A DNA stretch of 64,000 bases from Armatimonadota bacterium (GCA_013314775.1 JABUFB010000006.1:186001-250000), one strand, 5' to 3'; counted from the first letter of the stretch, positions 51,066 to 60,000 are shown. Made by a program: numbers and translations. The notes: a model not told the origin generated them from the letters alone.

Positions 51066-51884
51066 GTGACAAATGCGTCGCAAGGCCGAGAGCCCCAGGG
51101 CCTGGCCCATATCTACCTGTATGACGAACCGGATGCCGCGGGTCTTGATGTCTCTGAGATCGGCGGCTATCTGGCGTCCCTGTTCCCGAGAGCCGAAGTC
51201 GAGACACGCCGGGACTTCTTCACCCACCAGTTCGCGCGTTTCAGCCCCGAGGAGCAGAGGCAACTGGAGCCGGAAGTGGTGCGGCAGCTTGAGATCGCCC
51301 GGGTGGAGGATCTCGCCGGGGAGACCGGGGCGCTCATTGGCGCTCCCATGCCGCCCGAGGAACTTGGCCTGGAGTTCGTGTTCGATGCCGCGCGTTTCCG
51401 AGCAATCCTGCGGCTGCTCATCGACCCTATGGAAGCCGGCGCGGGTCATGTGCATATCGCGCTGACCAATCACGCACTGGGGCTGTGGCCTGGGGAAGGC
51501 AGCCCGTTCCGCCTGGGAATCCTGTTTGCCGGAACGCCGGCAGTCATCTCGCTGGTGGGTCTCGTGGAAGCCCTGCCGCGGCCGCGGGAGTATGACTTCC
51601 GCCGGGCGCAGATGGCGATTCTCGGGATCCCGGAAGAGGCAATCGAGGAGCTTGCAGACCAGTTCGCGGACCGCACCTTCGGGTATGCCGACCCGCGCAT
51701 CAACGAAGTCTGCAAGGGGTACGCGCTCATGGCCTGCGTCCACGAGATCACGGGGGAGGAGTCCTGCCCGGACCCGAACTGCCGCCTGCACGCGGCGCAG
51801 AGTCAGGAGGAACTGATCCGCCTGCAATGCGAGACCGCTACTCTCTGCGACCGGCACCGGGAGCTACTTGCGGGGCTGGGGTGA
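51066..51884 (+). CDS. Uncharacterised protein with Cys-rich C-terminus (possibly DUF6775-like)
   Basis: A 272-residue soluble protein starting at a GTG with GGAGAG ahead. It begins HIYLYDEPDAAGLDVSEIGGYL and contains RFRAILRLL, VHIALTNHALGLW and a C-terminal segment KGYALMACVHEITGEESCPDPNCRLHAAQSQEELIR, with Cys and His spaced like a small zinc site, and a later LCDRHR. The layout recalls archaemetzincin-like putative metallopeptidases, but no HExxH is present. I therefore give no function. It forms a likely pair with the exported protein upstream. Confidence 0.65.
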   Translation: MTNASQGREPQGLAHIYLYDEPDAAGLDVSEIGGYLASLFPRAEVETRRDFFTHQFARFSPEEQRQLEPEVVRQLEIARVEDLAGETGALIGAPMPPEELGLEFVFDAARFRAILRLLIDPMEAGAGHVHIALTNHALGLWPGEGSPFRLGILFAGTPAVISLVGLVEALPRPREYDFRRAQMAILGIPEEAIEELADQFADRTFGYADPRINEVCKGYALMACVHEITGEESCPDPNCRLHAAQSQEELIRLQCETATLCDRHRELLAGLG

Positions 51885-51930
51885 GGCGCCGGGTAGCGTC
51901 GGTAGATTCCCGGACGTGCCAGTTGAGATC

Positions 51931-51971
51931 AAACGAAACGCCGGCCCCCCGTGGGTCCGGCGTTTTCGTTT
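51931..51971 (+). terminator. Rho-independent terminator
   Basis: AACGAAACGCCGG pairs with CCGGCGTTTTCGTTT (one bulged T), placing TTTT and TTTC on the 3' arm. It lies 47 bases after the stop of the uncharacterised gene. Confidence 0.7.
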
Positions 51972-52138
51972 CGCCGTGGCCGCTTTACCCCTCGCCCTGA
52001 GCACAGCGACTGCCTGCGGTCGCCGCACAGGCAAGCGCGTCCTCAGGACGCGGCGAGGTAATGCCGCCGTATCTTCCAAGGTCCCTTCCTTCCAGTGGCG
52101 AAACTCTCCGCGACATCCAGCTCCGAGGAGGCACTCCC

Positions 52139-54682
52139 ATGTCCGAATACCAGTCTCGCAGCGCCGGGCGACCTGTCCCCTATTCCGATGACGAGCTGTT
52201 CCAGTACGGGCCGCCCGGGCCGTTGTCCGGGGAGTTCCTCAACGAGGTCGCTTTCCCGCTGGGCGGCATCGGTACCGGCTGCATCGCCCTGTCCGGCCGG
52301 GGGCAACTGGTAGACTGGGAGATTTTCAACCGCCCCAATAAAGGCTACCGGCCCGACAACACTTACTTCATGCTCTACGCGAAGCAGGTCGGCGGTGAGC
52401 CCACTTTCCGGGTGGTGGAAGGCCGTCTGCAGCCACCGTATCAGGGCTGGAGCCACGGCGCCCAGCAGTTCAAGGGCTTTGGTTTTGGCCCGCCGCGGGA
52501 GTTCGGGTCGGGTTTCCTGCGCTTCCCAGGGTGCCGGTTCACGGGGCAGTTCCCCTTCGCGTGCCTGGAGCTCTGGGACGAGGCGGGCACCCCGCAAAAG
52601 CCCGGTCCCACCGTGCCCTGTCCCGTGACCGTGCGCATGGATGCCTGGAGCCCCTTCATCCCCCTGGATGTAGCCAACTCGTCATTCCCGGCAGCGATCT
52701 TCGACATCACTCTCACCAACCCCACGCACGCCCCGGTGGAGGCATGCGTTGCGCTTGGGCTGCAGAACATTGTGGGCTGGCCGGAAGTCGGGTCGAGTCT
52801 GAACGAGTGGGTGGAGGGCGGCGGCTGGCGCGGGATCAGCATGACCACAAGAAGGCACGGAGCGGACTCGCCGCGGTTCGGGAGTCTCGCTCTGCTCACG
52901 CCCAATGAGGATGTGACCTGGCAGTTGCGGTTCCCGGAGTCCTCCTGGTTCGCACAGACCGAGGGCCTTATGGACGGCTTCGGCATGACCGGTGTGTTCG
53001 ACGGACCGCGCGATGGGGTAGTGAGCGGTGAGGGCGAAGCACACACAGCGCATCTCGGCCTGCAGGCGGAGATTGGCCCGGGCGACAGCGTGACTCGGAC
53101 CTTCGTGCTGGCGTGGCTCATGCCCAACTTCGAGAAGTACTGGGGGGAGGATCAAGGAGCAACCTGGAAGACCTGGCAGGGGACCCAGTGGGAAAACGCA
53201 ACCGAAGTCGCGGCGCGGGTGATCGACGATCTGCCCGAACTCGAGTCGCGCACCCGGGCTTTCCAGAAGGCCTTCTTTTCCTCCACGCTGCCCACGTACG
53301 TGCTGGACGCGATCTCAAGCCAGCTCTCGATCCTGCGCACGCCTACGGTGACGCGACTGACTGACGGCACGCTGTACGGCTGGGAGGGTTGCCACGCGTC
53401 GGCAGGCTGCTGCGAGGGGAGCTGCACCCACGTGTGGAGTTACGCCCAGGCCATCGCCCACGTGTTCCCGTCTCTGGAGCGGGGCATGCGGGAAGTGGAC
53501 TTCGCCTACGATCTGCGCGAGGAAGACGGGCATATGCAGTTCCGGATGCCTCTGCCCCCGGGAACGAAGGCGAGCAATACCTGGCACGCCGCGGCGGACG
53601 GGCAGATGGGCAATGTCCTGCGCACCTTCCGCGAGTGGCAACTGTGCGGAGACAATGACTGGCTGCGGGCGCTGTGGCCCTCGGTGAAGAAGGCGCTGGA
53701 GTATGCGTGGGTGGACTGGGACGCCGACCGCGACGGGCTGCTGGAAGGCGTCCACCACAACACTCTGGACATCGAGTACCATGGGCCGGAGACGGTCTGC
53801 GGGAGCATGTACCTTGCGGCGTTGCGCGCGGGTGAAGAGATGGCGCGGGCCGTGGGTGATGGGGAAGCCGCCGCGGAATACCGGCGGGTGTTCGAGTCCG
53901 GCAGCCGCCTGAGCGACGCCATGCTGTATGACGGTGAGTACTACTTCCAGCAGATCCCCAAGGGGTCGCAGGCGTGGTACCAGTACGGGCCGGGGTGCAT
54001 CTGCGACCAGGTTCTGGGGCAGTGGCACGCCCGACAGTATGGCCTCGGCGACTTGTATGATCCGGAGCATGTGCGCAGCGCCATCGCCAGTGTGTTCCGG
54101 TACAACTTCCGGGATCATTTCCACGATCACCACAACCCTCACCGGGTGTACGCGCTTGGAGACGACAAGGGCCTGCTGATCTGCACCTGGCCCAAGGGAG
54201 GACGGCCCGAACACAGCGTCACCTACGCCTTCGAGTGCATGATCGGGTTCGAATACCAGGTGGGCGCGCATCTCATCTACGAGGGCTTCCTGCGCGAGGG
54301 GCTATCGGTGTGCAAGGCCGTCCGAGACCGACACAATGGCCGCTTGCGCAATCCCTTCAACGAGTTTGAGTGCGGCAGTCACTATGCGCGCTCGATGTCC
54401 AACTACTCCTACCTGCTGGCGCTTGCGGGGTTGCGATACTCGGCGGTGAGCAAGACCCTTTGGCTGGACCCGGTGATCCGGCGCGAGGATTTCCGTGTCT
54501 TCATCGCGGCAGACAGCGGCTGGGGGACGGTCTCTCTGCGCAAGGCACCTTACGGCGATGTGGTGACGGTAGATGTGATCGAGGGCGAACTGGAGATCGA
54601 GCGCTTGGTATTGGGCGGGAAGGCGATTGATCTCCCGGGCGAGCAGCCGCAGGCCGGAGGCAGTCTTGAGGTGAGGATATAA
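52139..54682 (+). CDS. GH116-like (GBA2/DUF608) glycoside hydrolase
   Basis: An 847-residue two-domain enzyme. The N-terminal beta-sandwich (FLNEVAFPLGGIGTGCIALSG) and the C-terminal (alpha/alpha)6 barrel match the family of non-lysosomal glucosylceramidase and bacterial beta-glucosidases and beta-xylosidases. The barrel holds GCCEGSCTHVWSYAQAIAHVFPSLERGMRE, aligned with the conserved CTHVWNY block, and HHNTLDIEYHGPETVCGSMYLAAL, aligned with the acid/base Asp block of GBA2. There is no signal peptide, so it acts inside the cell on a beta-linked oligosaccharide or glycoside. The ATG has GAGGAGG ahead. A 0.7-kb repeat-rich gap follows. Confidence 0.85.
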   Translation: MSEYQSRSAGRPVPYSDDELFQYGPPGPLSGEFLNEVAFPLGGIGTGCIALSGRGQLVDWEIFNRPNKGYRPDNTYFMLYAKQVGGEPTFRVVEGRLQPPYQGWSHGAQQFKGFGFGPPREFGSGFLRFPGCRFTGQFPFACLELWDEAGTPQKPGPTVPCPVTVRMDAWSPFIPLDVANSSFPAAIFDITLTNPTHAPVEACVALGLQNIVGWPEVGSSLNEWVEGGGWRGISMTTRRHGADSPRFGSLALLTPNEDVTWQLRFPESSWFAQTEGLMDGFGMTGVFDGPRDGVVSGEGEAHTAHLGLQAEIGPGDSVTRTFVLAWLMPNFEKYWGEDQGATWKTWQGTQWENATEVAARVIDDLPELESRTRAFQKAFFSSTLPTYVLDAISSQLSILRTPTVTRLTDGTLYGWEGCHASAGCCEGSCTHVWSYAQAIAHVFPSLERGMREVDFAYDLREEDGHMQFRMPLPPGTKASNTWHAAADGQMGNVLRTFREWQLCGDNDWLRALWPSVKKALEYAWVDWDADRDGLLEGVHHNTLDIEYHGPETVCGSMYLAALRAGEEMARAVGDGEAAAEYRRVFESGSRLSDAMLYDGEYYFQQIPKGSQAWYQYGPGCICDQVLGQWHARQYGLGDLYDPEHVRSAIASVFRYNFRDHFHDHHNPHRVYALGDDKGLLICTWPKGGRPEHSVTYAFECMIGFEYQVGAHLIYEGFLREGLSVCKAVRDRHNGRLRNPFNEFECGSHYARSMSNYSYLLALAGLRYSAVSKTLWLDPVIRREDFRVFIAADSGWGTVSLRKAPYGDVVTVDVIEGELEIERLVLGGKAIDLPGEQPQAGGSLEVRI

Positions 54683-54873
54683 GGGCAAGGGCGGAAACAG
54701 AAGGCCGTCCGGAGGGGCCGCAGAGGGAATGCGCTTCGGGACGACGCGCCGAACCTATCCGGCCGGGTCGTATGTCGTTTGCCCCTTGAGGAACGGCCGG
54801 CCGGCGGGACCCCCGCCCCACGCGGATTGATGGGATGCCCGACCTACGCGGATGAAAGGGATTTTCGCGTCGT

Positions 54874-54890
54874 CCGACCGTCCCGGTCGG
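54874..54890. repeat. CCGACCG-TCC-CGGTCGG dispersed hairpin
   Basis: One of four copies of the 7-bp perfect hairpin, here in the repeat-rich gap 54683-55387. That gap holds no gene but contains this hairpin twice, a CCCCGGGTTTCAACCCGGGG palindrome (54942-54961) and further repeats listed below. Confidence 0.65.
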
Positions 54891-55012
54891 CAATCTTCTC
54901 GGCCTTTGCGTCCCTCAGGACGCCCAGCCGCAGGCCCCTAGCCCCGGGTTTCAACCCGGGGCACTGCCGCCCCCTTCGGGGGCTCTCATAATCTCGAAGG
55001 AGGGGCCTGATT

Positions 55013-55032
55013 CCACCAGCTTACGCTGGTGG
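55013..55032. repeat. CCACCAGC-TTAC-GCTGGTGG hairpin repeat
   Basis: A perfect 8-bp stem. The flank TGATTCCACCAGC and the GGCAA that follow match 18082-18107, and the next CCCCTTCGGGG-CTGAACGGC block is the same composite element. Confidence 0.65.
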
Positions 55033-55152
55033 CAAGACACTGCCGCCCCTTCGGGGCTGAACGGCAACGGCGAACGGCCTTGGACGGCAAACGGCAACGG
55101 CGAACGGCCTTGGATGACAAACGGCGTCGACCGTCCCCACCAATCGCGTCGT

Positions 55153-55169
55153 CCGACCGTCCCGGTCGG
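55153..55169. repeat. CCGACCG-TCC-CGGTCGG dispersed hairpin
   Basis: A second copy of the hairpin in the same gap, in the same orientation as the copy at 54874. The flank CGTCGTCCGACCG is also shared between the two. Confidence 0.65.
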
Positions 55170-55262
55170 TGGTCCTTTCGACGGTCCTTATTGGAGACGA
55201 GGCAATCTTCTCGGCTTTTGCGTCCCTCAGGACGCCCGGCCGAAGGCCCAAAGCCCCGGGTT

Positions 55263-55340
55263 TCAACCCGGGGCGTCAACCCGGGGCGTCAACCCGGGGC
55301 GTCAACCCGGGGCGTCAACCCCGCGCGTCAACCCGGGGCA
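55263..55340. repeat. 13-bp tandem repeat, six units
   Basis: Units read TCAACCCGGGGCG. The first four are identical, the fifth is TCAACCCCGCGCG and the sixth ends GCA. The array appears to have grown from the 3' arm of a CCCCGGGTTTCAACCCGGGG palindrome that also stands alone at 54942-54961. No spacers and no cas genes, so not a CRISPR. Confidence 0.85.
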
Positions 55341-55387
55341 CCGACGACGGCCGGCGGGATGGGGCGGACGGCGGGACGCGCCTTCTT

Positions 55388-57805
55388 TTACAGGGGCTTG
55401 TAGAACGCCAGGTAGCCTGGCTGAATGGGAACTGTACCCAGCGTTCCGGAAAGATTTGACAGCAGCATGAGCCTGCCGTTCTGCTGAACCGCTATTCCGA
55501 TGTGCTGAGTCCCGCGAGGCGGGTACGTAAAAGGCCAGACGAGAATGTCACCGGGACGCGCGAGACCGTCGGCACGGGGGATATAGCCCTTACCAGGCAG
55601 CAGGCGCGCCCAGACGTGTGCATCCCCGAGGCCCCAGCCGAGGGCTTCCCGCATGGTGCGCGCGCAGCGGTTCGGTACACTGCTCACGCGACCCGTGGCC
55701 ATGCGCTCAATGGCCCGGCGAATCTCCCCGGACTTGGGGTAAGTGAGCACTACACCCTGATCGAACTGGGTGCGCACCATGCCCTCCACAAAGCCCTCGC
55801 GCCAGCGCTTCAGCGTTTCCAGGCGCTTGCGGGCCTCAGGGTCCTGCACCGGACTGCTGCCGGATGCCTCAAGCTCGGTGATCTGCAACTGCCCCTCGTA
55901 GGTGCTTTCCGAGCGCTCCAGGGCCTCATCCGGCACGCCCAACGCCCAGATACCTCGGGGCACGAGGCTCAGACCGGCCAGGGGGTCGCGGTCATACTGC
56001 CTGTCGGGGGAACCAATGATCACCGGCTCCAGGGGGTGCGGGTCGCCATTCTGATCCAGCGGTGTTGCCAGCGCGAGCCACTGCAGAGTGGCGACAGCAT
56101 CAGTGCCGTAGTAGCCGGTCTTGCAGAAAACCACGATCTCCGCGCGCAGGTGATCGGAGCCCGGTTCCGCGCGCACATCGTTGATCCAACCCTCAAACTG
56201 AACGCCCGGGTAGTCGTCGAAAGACACCGTGGCGATGGTGCCGGGGTCGAAGCGGTCCACGTCTTCGGGCCGGATATTCATGTAGACCACGGCCCACTGG
56301 GTGTTGACGACCCGCATGATCTCCTGCCCGGCCTGGACCAGCTGGCCGCCGGAAGCGCTGCGTGCGAGTACGAAACCGTCCGCCGGCGCCTGGTACTCAG
56401 TCCAGCGCTGCTCGGAGAGCCGATCGAGTTCCTTCGGCAGGGGCAACGGCCTGAATCGGCTGGTGACGTACTCTCCCTCGGCTGACGCGGAATGGCGTGA
56501 TCCGGCACGGGGAAGGGACTCGCTGCGGCCGCTCTCTTCTGTGGGTATCCAGGGGACCGCTGCGATTGTCGTGGTTGCTGCCGGGCGAGCCTGGGTGGGC
56601 GCCGGGGGGGCCGACTGCTTGCGATTCACGGGCGGGTCCGGGTAAGAGACTGGCCGGGCCCTGCGGGGACCCTCGGACTGGGGAATCCCGCGGATAACCT
56701 CGACGCCGGACTCCATCTGAACCCGGGGAGCCGGCTTCTCGGCACGGGCGACGCGATTGGCGCCGGGAGTCTGGGGCTCCTGGCCCGAACCGAGCATCAC
56801 TTGGACATCGGAAACCTGTGCAGCGGTCTTGGCGGCGGACGCGGCCTGGGCCGCCCGCTTCTCCTGGGCGCTCAGCAAGTCCTGGGCGGTGGCCAGACGG
56901 GCCTCGGCATCGGCCCGCGCGATGGTTGCGTCTGCGAGGCGTGCCGCGGACTCATCCAGGCAGTCCTGGGCCAGCGCGCCGAGGTCCACAAGCTTCTTCT
57001 TCGCGTCGAAGTCTTCCTGGGCCTGTGCGAGCTTCTGCTGTGCGCGACTGACCGAGGCGCGCGCGTCAGCAACGGCGTCGCGGTAGGGGCCGAGGTCGAC
57101 CTTCGGCAACGGCGGCGGCGCAGGCGCGGGTTTGAGGCTGGTGCGGGGTTTCGGTGCAGGCGCGGACGAGGGCTCATCCGCAAGGGACGCAGGCGCGGCA
57201 GTCTCCACGGGTGGCTGGACGACTTGACTGGCGACCCCTGCCTGGGGCGACAGACGCGCGATGCGCAGTGCCCTGGGCCTGGTGGTGGGCGAGGGGAATT
57301 CGCCGCGGACTGCAGCCTCGCCGGCCCGGGACGTCCGGGCGATCACCAGCGGGCGAACCTCATAGCCGCGCATCGCCTGCTCGGCGGCGGTCAGGTCGGC
57401 CAGGACACCCGGGTCATAGATGCGGAAAAGAGGGGCTCCGCGGCGGAAGAAGTCGGTGCCGGGGAACAGGAACTCCACGATCCCGGCGACCATGGATCGC
57501 AGGCTGAACACGCAGCGGCGCCGGCCCGAGCGGTCCACGACCTCCCGGGGATCCGACACGCGCGCACCCAGGACCACCCGGGCGCGAGGCGTGGTCAGGA
57601 GTTTCCCCCCGGCGGCAACGTCCGCTGGGGTGTCCTGTAGAGGCACCACTTTCGGCGCCACCGAATTGCCTTGGGTGGCGCTGAAAGCAGAATTTGCCGA
57701 GTCCGGAGAAGCTCCGGGCAAAGCCGCAAGGGCGGGCCCGGCCGCAAGAGAGAGCAGCCAGCCCGCCACGAGGGCGACCAGGAATAGGAATTGCCAGCGT
57801 GTCAC
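55388..57805 (-). CDS. HlyD-like adaptor fused to NlpC/P60-like amidase domain
   Basis: An 805-residue exported protein. The N-terminal signal segment (WQFLFLVALVAGWLLSLAAG) is followed by a barrel-sandwich-like part (MVAGIVEFLFPGTDFFRRGAPLFRIYDP) as in HlyD adaptors, then a Pro-rich linker and a coiled-coil hairpin (about 230-330, rich in Ala/Asp/Gln). The second sandwich and barrel segments follow (YQAPADGFVLARSASGGQLVQAGQ, VNTQWAVVYMNIRPEDV). The last 130 residues look like an NlpC/P60 or CHAP amidase: NRCARTMREAL supplies a Cys and TQHIGIAVQ a His. I chose the GTG at 57805 (GGTGAG seven bases ahead). It is 156 bp downstream of the encapsulin gene on the same strand. Confidence 0.72.
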   Translation of the reverse strand: MTRWQFLFLVALVAGWLLSLAAGPALAALPGASPDSANSAFSATQGNSVAPKVVPLQDTPADVAAGGKLLTTPRARVVLGARVSDPREVVDRSGRRRCVFSLRSMVAGIVEFLFPGTDFFRRGAPLFRIYDPGVLADLTAAEQAMRGYEVRPLVIARTSRAGEAAVRGEFPSPTTRPRALRIARLSPQAGVASQVVQPPVETAAPASLADEPSSAPAPKPRTSLKPAPAPPPLPKVDLGPYRDAVADARASVSRAQQKLAQAQEDFDAKKKLVDLGALAQDCLDESAARLADATIARADAEARLATAQDLLSAQEKRAAQAASAAKTAAQVSDVQVMLGSGQEPQTPGANRVARAEKPAPRVQMESGVEVIRGIPQSEGPRRARPVSYPDPPVNRKQSAPPAPTQARPAATTTIAAVPWIPTEESGRSESLPRAGSRHSASAEGEYVTSRFRPLPLPKELDRLSEQRWTEYQAPADGFVLARSASGGQLVQAGQEIMRVVNTQWAVVYMNIRPEDVDRFDPGTIATVSFDDYPGVQFEGWINDVRAEPGSDHLRAEIVVFCKTGYYGTDAVATLQWLALATPLDQNGDPHPLEPVIIGSPDRQYDRDPLAGLSLVPRGIWALGVPDEALERSESTYEGQLQITELEASGSSPVQDPEARKRLETLKRWREGFVEGMVRTQFDQGVVLTYPKSGEIRRAIERMATGRVSSVPNRCARTMREALGWGLGDAHVWARLLPGKGYIPRADGLARPGDILVWPFTYPPRGTQHIGIAVQQNGRLMLLSNLSGTLGTVPIQPGYLAFYKPL

Positions 57806-57961
57806 GATGGAACTCACCGATGCTTTGGACAGTACCAAGGCCCGATTGGTTCAAACACAGGTTCAGGTCGGCGGGTTCCGGGCGCCTCGGGAGCACCCTG
57901 ACAGGCGCCGAGTCCCCCATTGCCAGGTGGCCCCGGCGCCTGTGATTCACAGACCGCAAGG

Positions 57962-58768
57962 CTACTTGATGACGCAGACCGCCGACGGGTTGGCGATGCG
58001 AAGCGCCAGGCTTTCCATGATGAAGAAAGCGAGCTGCCCGGCCTCCGGACCGATGAACCCGGTCATCAGGTCTTGCCCGAGCACAATAGACACATACTGC
58101 TTGCCTACGGCCACCAGCACCCCGCCTGCACTGATCGCGGGCGCCTTGACGATGCCGCCCGTGACAAGTTGCGCCACGTGCATCATCTCGGTCATCGAGC
58201 CCTGGGGATAGCGTCTGTGGAGGCCGTTGAAAAGTGCGGGCGTCAGGGCCAGAGAGTACGGGCCATGGAGGCCTGCCTGGTCCAGTGCATTGACGGCCTG
58301 CAGGATGTTGTCGAAAGCGTCGCCCGGCTCCTTCCACTCCGTGAGGCTCACGCTGGCGACGTTGTCAGCGCTGAGCAGGCCGGGGATGCCCATTTCCTTA
58401 CTGCCGTTGAAAATCAGGTCATCTTCCTGCCGCGCGCAATCCAGCGCGGCCCGGGCGACCGCGGAGGTGTCAAAGGGAATCCCGGTACTCTCGAAGTTCG
58501 CGATATCCCGCACGGGAATGGTGAACTCCGCCTGGATGGTGGAAACGGGCATTGTGGGACTGAACCCCAGGACGGCGCCTTCGCTGGAACCGGTGGGCCG
58601 GTCGGTTCCGGGTATGCTCTTCAGGCCAAGGCCGTAGGGGCCGTCGATCTCCAGCAGCTTGCGTGCCGACAACTGAGACGTGGCCGCGCCCACCACCGTA
58701 TCGTCGATCCTCTGCCAGACCTCGGGGCCGAATGGCGCGTCACCACGAGCGAGAAAATCTCCGTTCAT
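57962..58768 (-). CDS. Encapsulin shell protein (family 1, HK97 fold)
   Basis: A 268-residue encapsulin. VWQRIDDTVVGAATSQLSARKLLEIDGPYG is the N-terminal signature, FTIPVRDIANFESTGIPFDTSAVARAALDCARQEDDLIFNG the E-loop and backbone region, and PYSLALTPALFNGLHRRY the A-domain core. It assembles into an icosahedral protein compartment about 20-40 nm wide. The ATG has GGAGG ahead. It follows its ferritin-like cargo gene by 47 bp. The combination stores iron away from the cytoplasm and protects against oxidative damage. Confidence 0.96.
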   Translation of the reverse strand: MNGDFLARGDAPFGPEVWQRIDDTVVGAATSQLSARKLLEIDGPYGLGLKSIPGTDRPTGSSEGAVLGFSPTMPVSTIQAEFTIPVRDIANFESTGIPFDTSAVARAALDCARQEDDLIFNGSKEMGIPGLLSADNVASVSLTEWKEPGDAFDNILQAVNALDQAGLHGPYSLALTPALFNGLHRRYPQGSMTEMMHVAQLVTGGIVKAPAISAGGVLVAVGKQYVSIVLGQDLMTGFIGPEAGQLAFFIMESLALRIANPSAVCVIK

Positions 58769-58815
58769 TCTGGTCTGCCTCCGTTCGGATGGCCTTGTCT
58801 GAGTGTCCGACTGTG

Positions 58816-59223
58816 TCAGCGCAGCGAGCCGATGGTCGGCGGCGTCTGCGGGTTCTGGGGCTCCTGTCCTGCGGGTTCCTCACTGACGGCCGGCGCGGTT
58901 TCTGCGGCAGATGCGCCGGCTCCACCGAGGAGCCCGGCCATCTCGTCCACCTCGGCCGCGCCGTTATCCAGATACATTTGCTCATCCGCCAGAAGGATGG
59001 TGAGAAGCCGCTGGAACTCACCCGCGTGTTCGCGCTCTTCGTTGGCGATGTCCTGCAGTACGCGTTTCGCCAGGGGATGATCGGTGGCGTCGGCGTGGGC
59101 TTCGTAGAGGCTGACTGCTTCCTCTTCGGCAGCGAGGTTCAGTCTTATCGCGCGCGTGAGTTCACGCAGAGTGAGCAGACGGTCGGGGGTCTTGCCACTG
59201 AAGGGGTTGGGAAAATCGGGCAT
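58816..59223 (-). CDS. Encapsulated ferritin-like protein with encapsulin targeting peptide
   Basis: A 135-residue EncFtn protein. The two-helix half-ferritin core AAEEEAVSLYEAHADATDHPLAKRVLQDIANEEREHAGEF provides metal ligands Glu33, Glu63 and His66, equivalent to Glu32/Glu62/His65 of the Rhodospirillum enzyme. After a Pro/Gln-rich linker it ends PPTIGSLR, a clear encapsulin targeting peptide that docks inside the shell. It oxidises ferrous iron and delivers it to the compartment lumen. The ATG has AGGAG seven bases ahead. First gene of the operon. Confidence 0.95.
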   Translation of the reverse strand: MPDFPNPFSGKTPDRLLTLRELTRAIRLNLAAEEEAVSLYEAHADATDHPLAKRVLQDIANEEREHAGEFQRLLTILLADEQMYLDNGAAEVDEMAGLLGGAGASAAETAPAVSEEPAGQEPQNPQTPPTIGSLR

Positions 59224-59461
59224 GTTGGCACTCCTAGGTCAGGAGGCGCCCCGTTTCGGCGAGCATGGGACCCAGGCCACCGCTATCGGCCGGCGAGTGA
59301 TCAACTGCCCGATCGAACCGGCGCGCATCCCCGGTCTGGTGCGAAAACCACGCCATGAATTATACACACAGGTCACTGGTGCCGCAACAAGATCGGCCTT
59401 CCCACAGGTTAAGGGATGGTGTAGTATATGCCGGCTGCTGCGACTGGGCCGAATAAACAGG

Positions 59462-59491
59462 TTGCACAGTCCCGCGGGTTTGTGCTATGTT
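59462..59491 (+). promoter_or_regulatory. Candidate promoter of the tRNA cluster
   Basis: TTGCAC (59462-59467), 18 bases, then TATGTT (59486-59491), ending 17 bases before the first tRNA. Both hexamers are imperfect; the position is right for a stable-RNA promoter. Confidence 0.4.
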
Positions 59492-59508
59492 GGCAAATCC
59501 AAGCTTGC

Positions 59509-59600
59509 GGAGAGGTGGCCGAGCGGCTTAAGGTGATCGCCTGCTAAGCGATTGCGGGCCGAAAGGTCCGCCGAGGGTTCGAATCCCTCCCTCTCCGCCA
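59509..59600 (+). tRNA. tRNA-Ser (GCT anticodon)
   Basis: A complete class II tRNA with acceptor GGAGAGG/CCTCTCC, anticodon stem ATCGC/GCGAT, loop CTGCTAA (anticodon GCT), a long variable arm and GAGGG-TTCGAAT-CCCTC T arm. CCA is encoded. It reads AGC/AGT. First of six clustered tRNA genes. Confidence 0.97.
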
Positions 59601-59616
59601 GTGTTGACAAGGGATT

Positions 59617-59693
<77 letters not shown>

Positions 59694-59718
59694 TCAGACA
59701 AGAACAGTGGAACCGAGT

Positions 59719-59794
59719 GCGCCGGTAGCTCAGTGGATAGAGCGTCGGCCTGCGGAGCCGAAGGTCCCGCGTTCGAATCGCGGCCGGCGCGCCA
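59719..59794 (+). tRNA. tRNA-Arg (GCG anticodon)
   Basis: Class I tRNA with acceptor GCGCCGG/CCGGCGC, anticodon stem TCGGC/GCCGA, loop CTGCGGA (anticodon GCG) and encoded CCA. It reads CGC and CGT with G34, where most bacteria use the inosine-modified ACG tRNA. Its body copies the preceding CCG tRNA almost exactly. Confidence 0.9.
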
Positions 59795-59880
59795 GCTTCA
59801 CTTACTCTGATGGTCTGTTGAGCTATGCGCTATGGGCACAAGCCGGCCATGGCCCATGGCTCTTTTTTGTTATCCGCGCC

Positions 59881-59957
59881 GGCCCCGTAGCTCAGAAGGA
59901 TAGAGCAGCAACCTCCTAAGTTGAAGGTCGGCCGTTCGAATCGGCCCGGGGCCGCCA
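59881..59957 (+). tRNA. tRNA-Arg (CCT anticodon)
   Basis: Class I tRNA with acceptor GGCCCCG/CGGGGCC, loop CTCCTAA (anticodon CCT) and encoded CCA. Reads AGG. The outermost anticodon-stem pair is G27-A43, a mismatch. Confidence 0.93.
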
Positions 59958-60000
59958 ACTGTAGGAAACGCAGCGACAGACAAGAGATGGCGGATGGCGC

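Noticed and set aside
55263-55340. Possible CRISPR array
   Set aside because: The units are contiguous 13-mers with no spacers, and no cas genes are in the window.
54686-55403. Several short frames in the repeat-rich gap, such as one at 55029-55403
   Set aside because: They translate tandem and inverted repeats and have no independent protein character.
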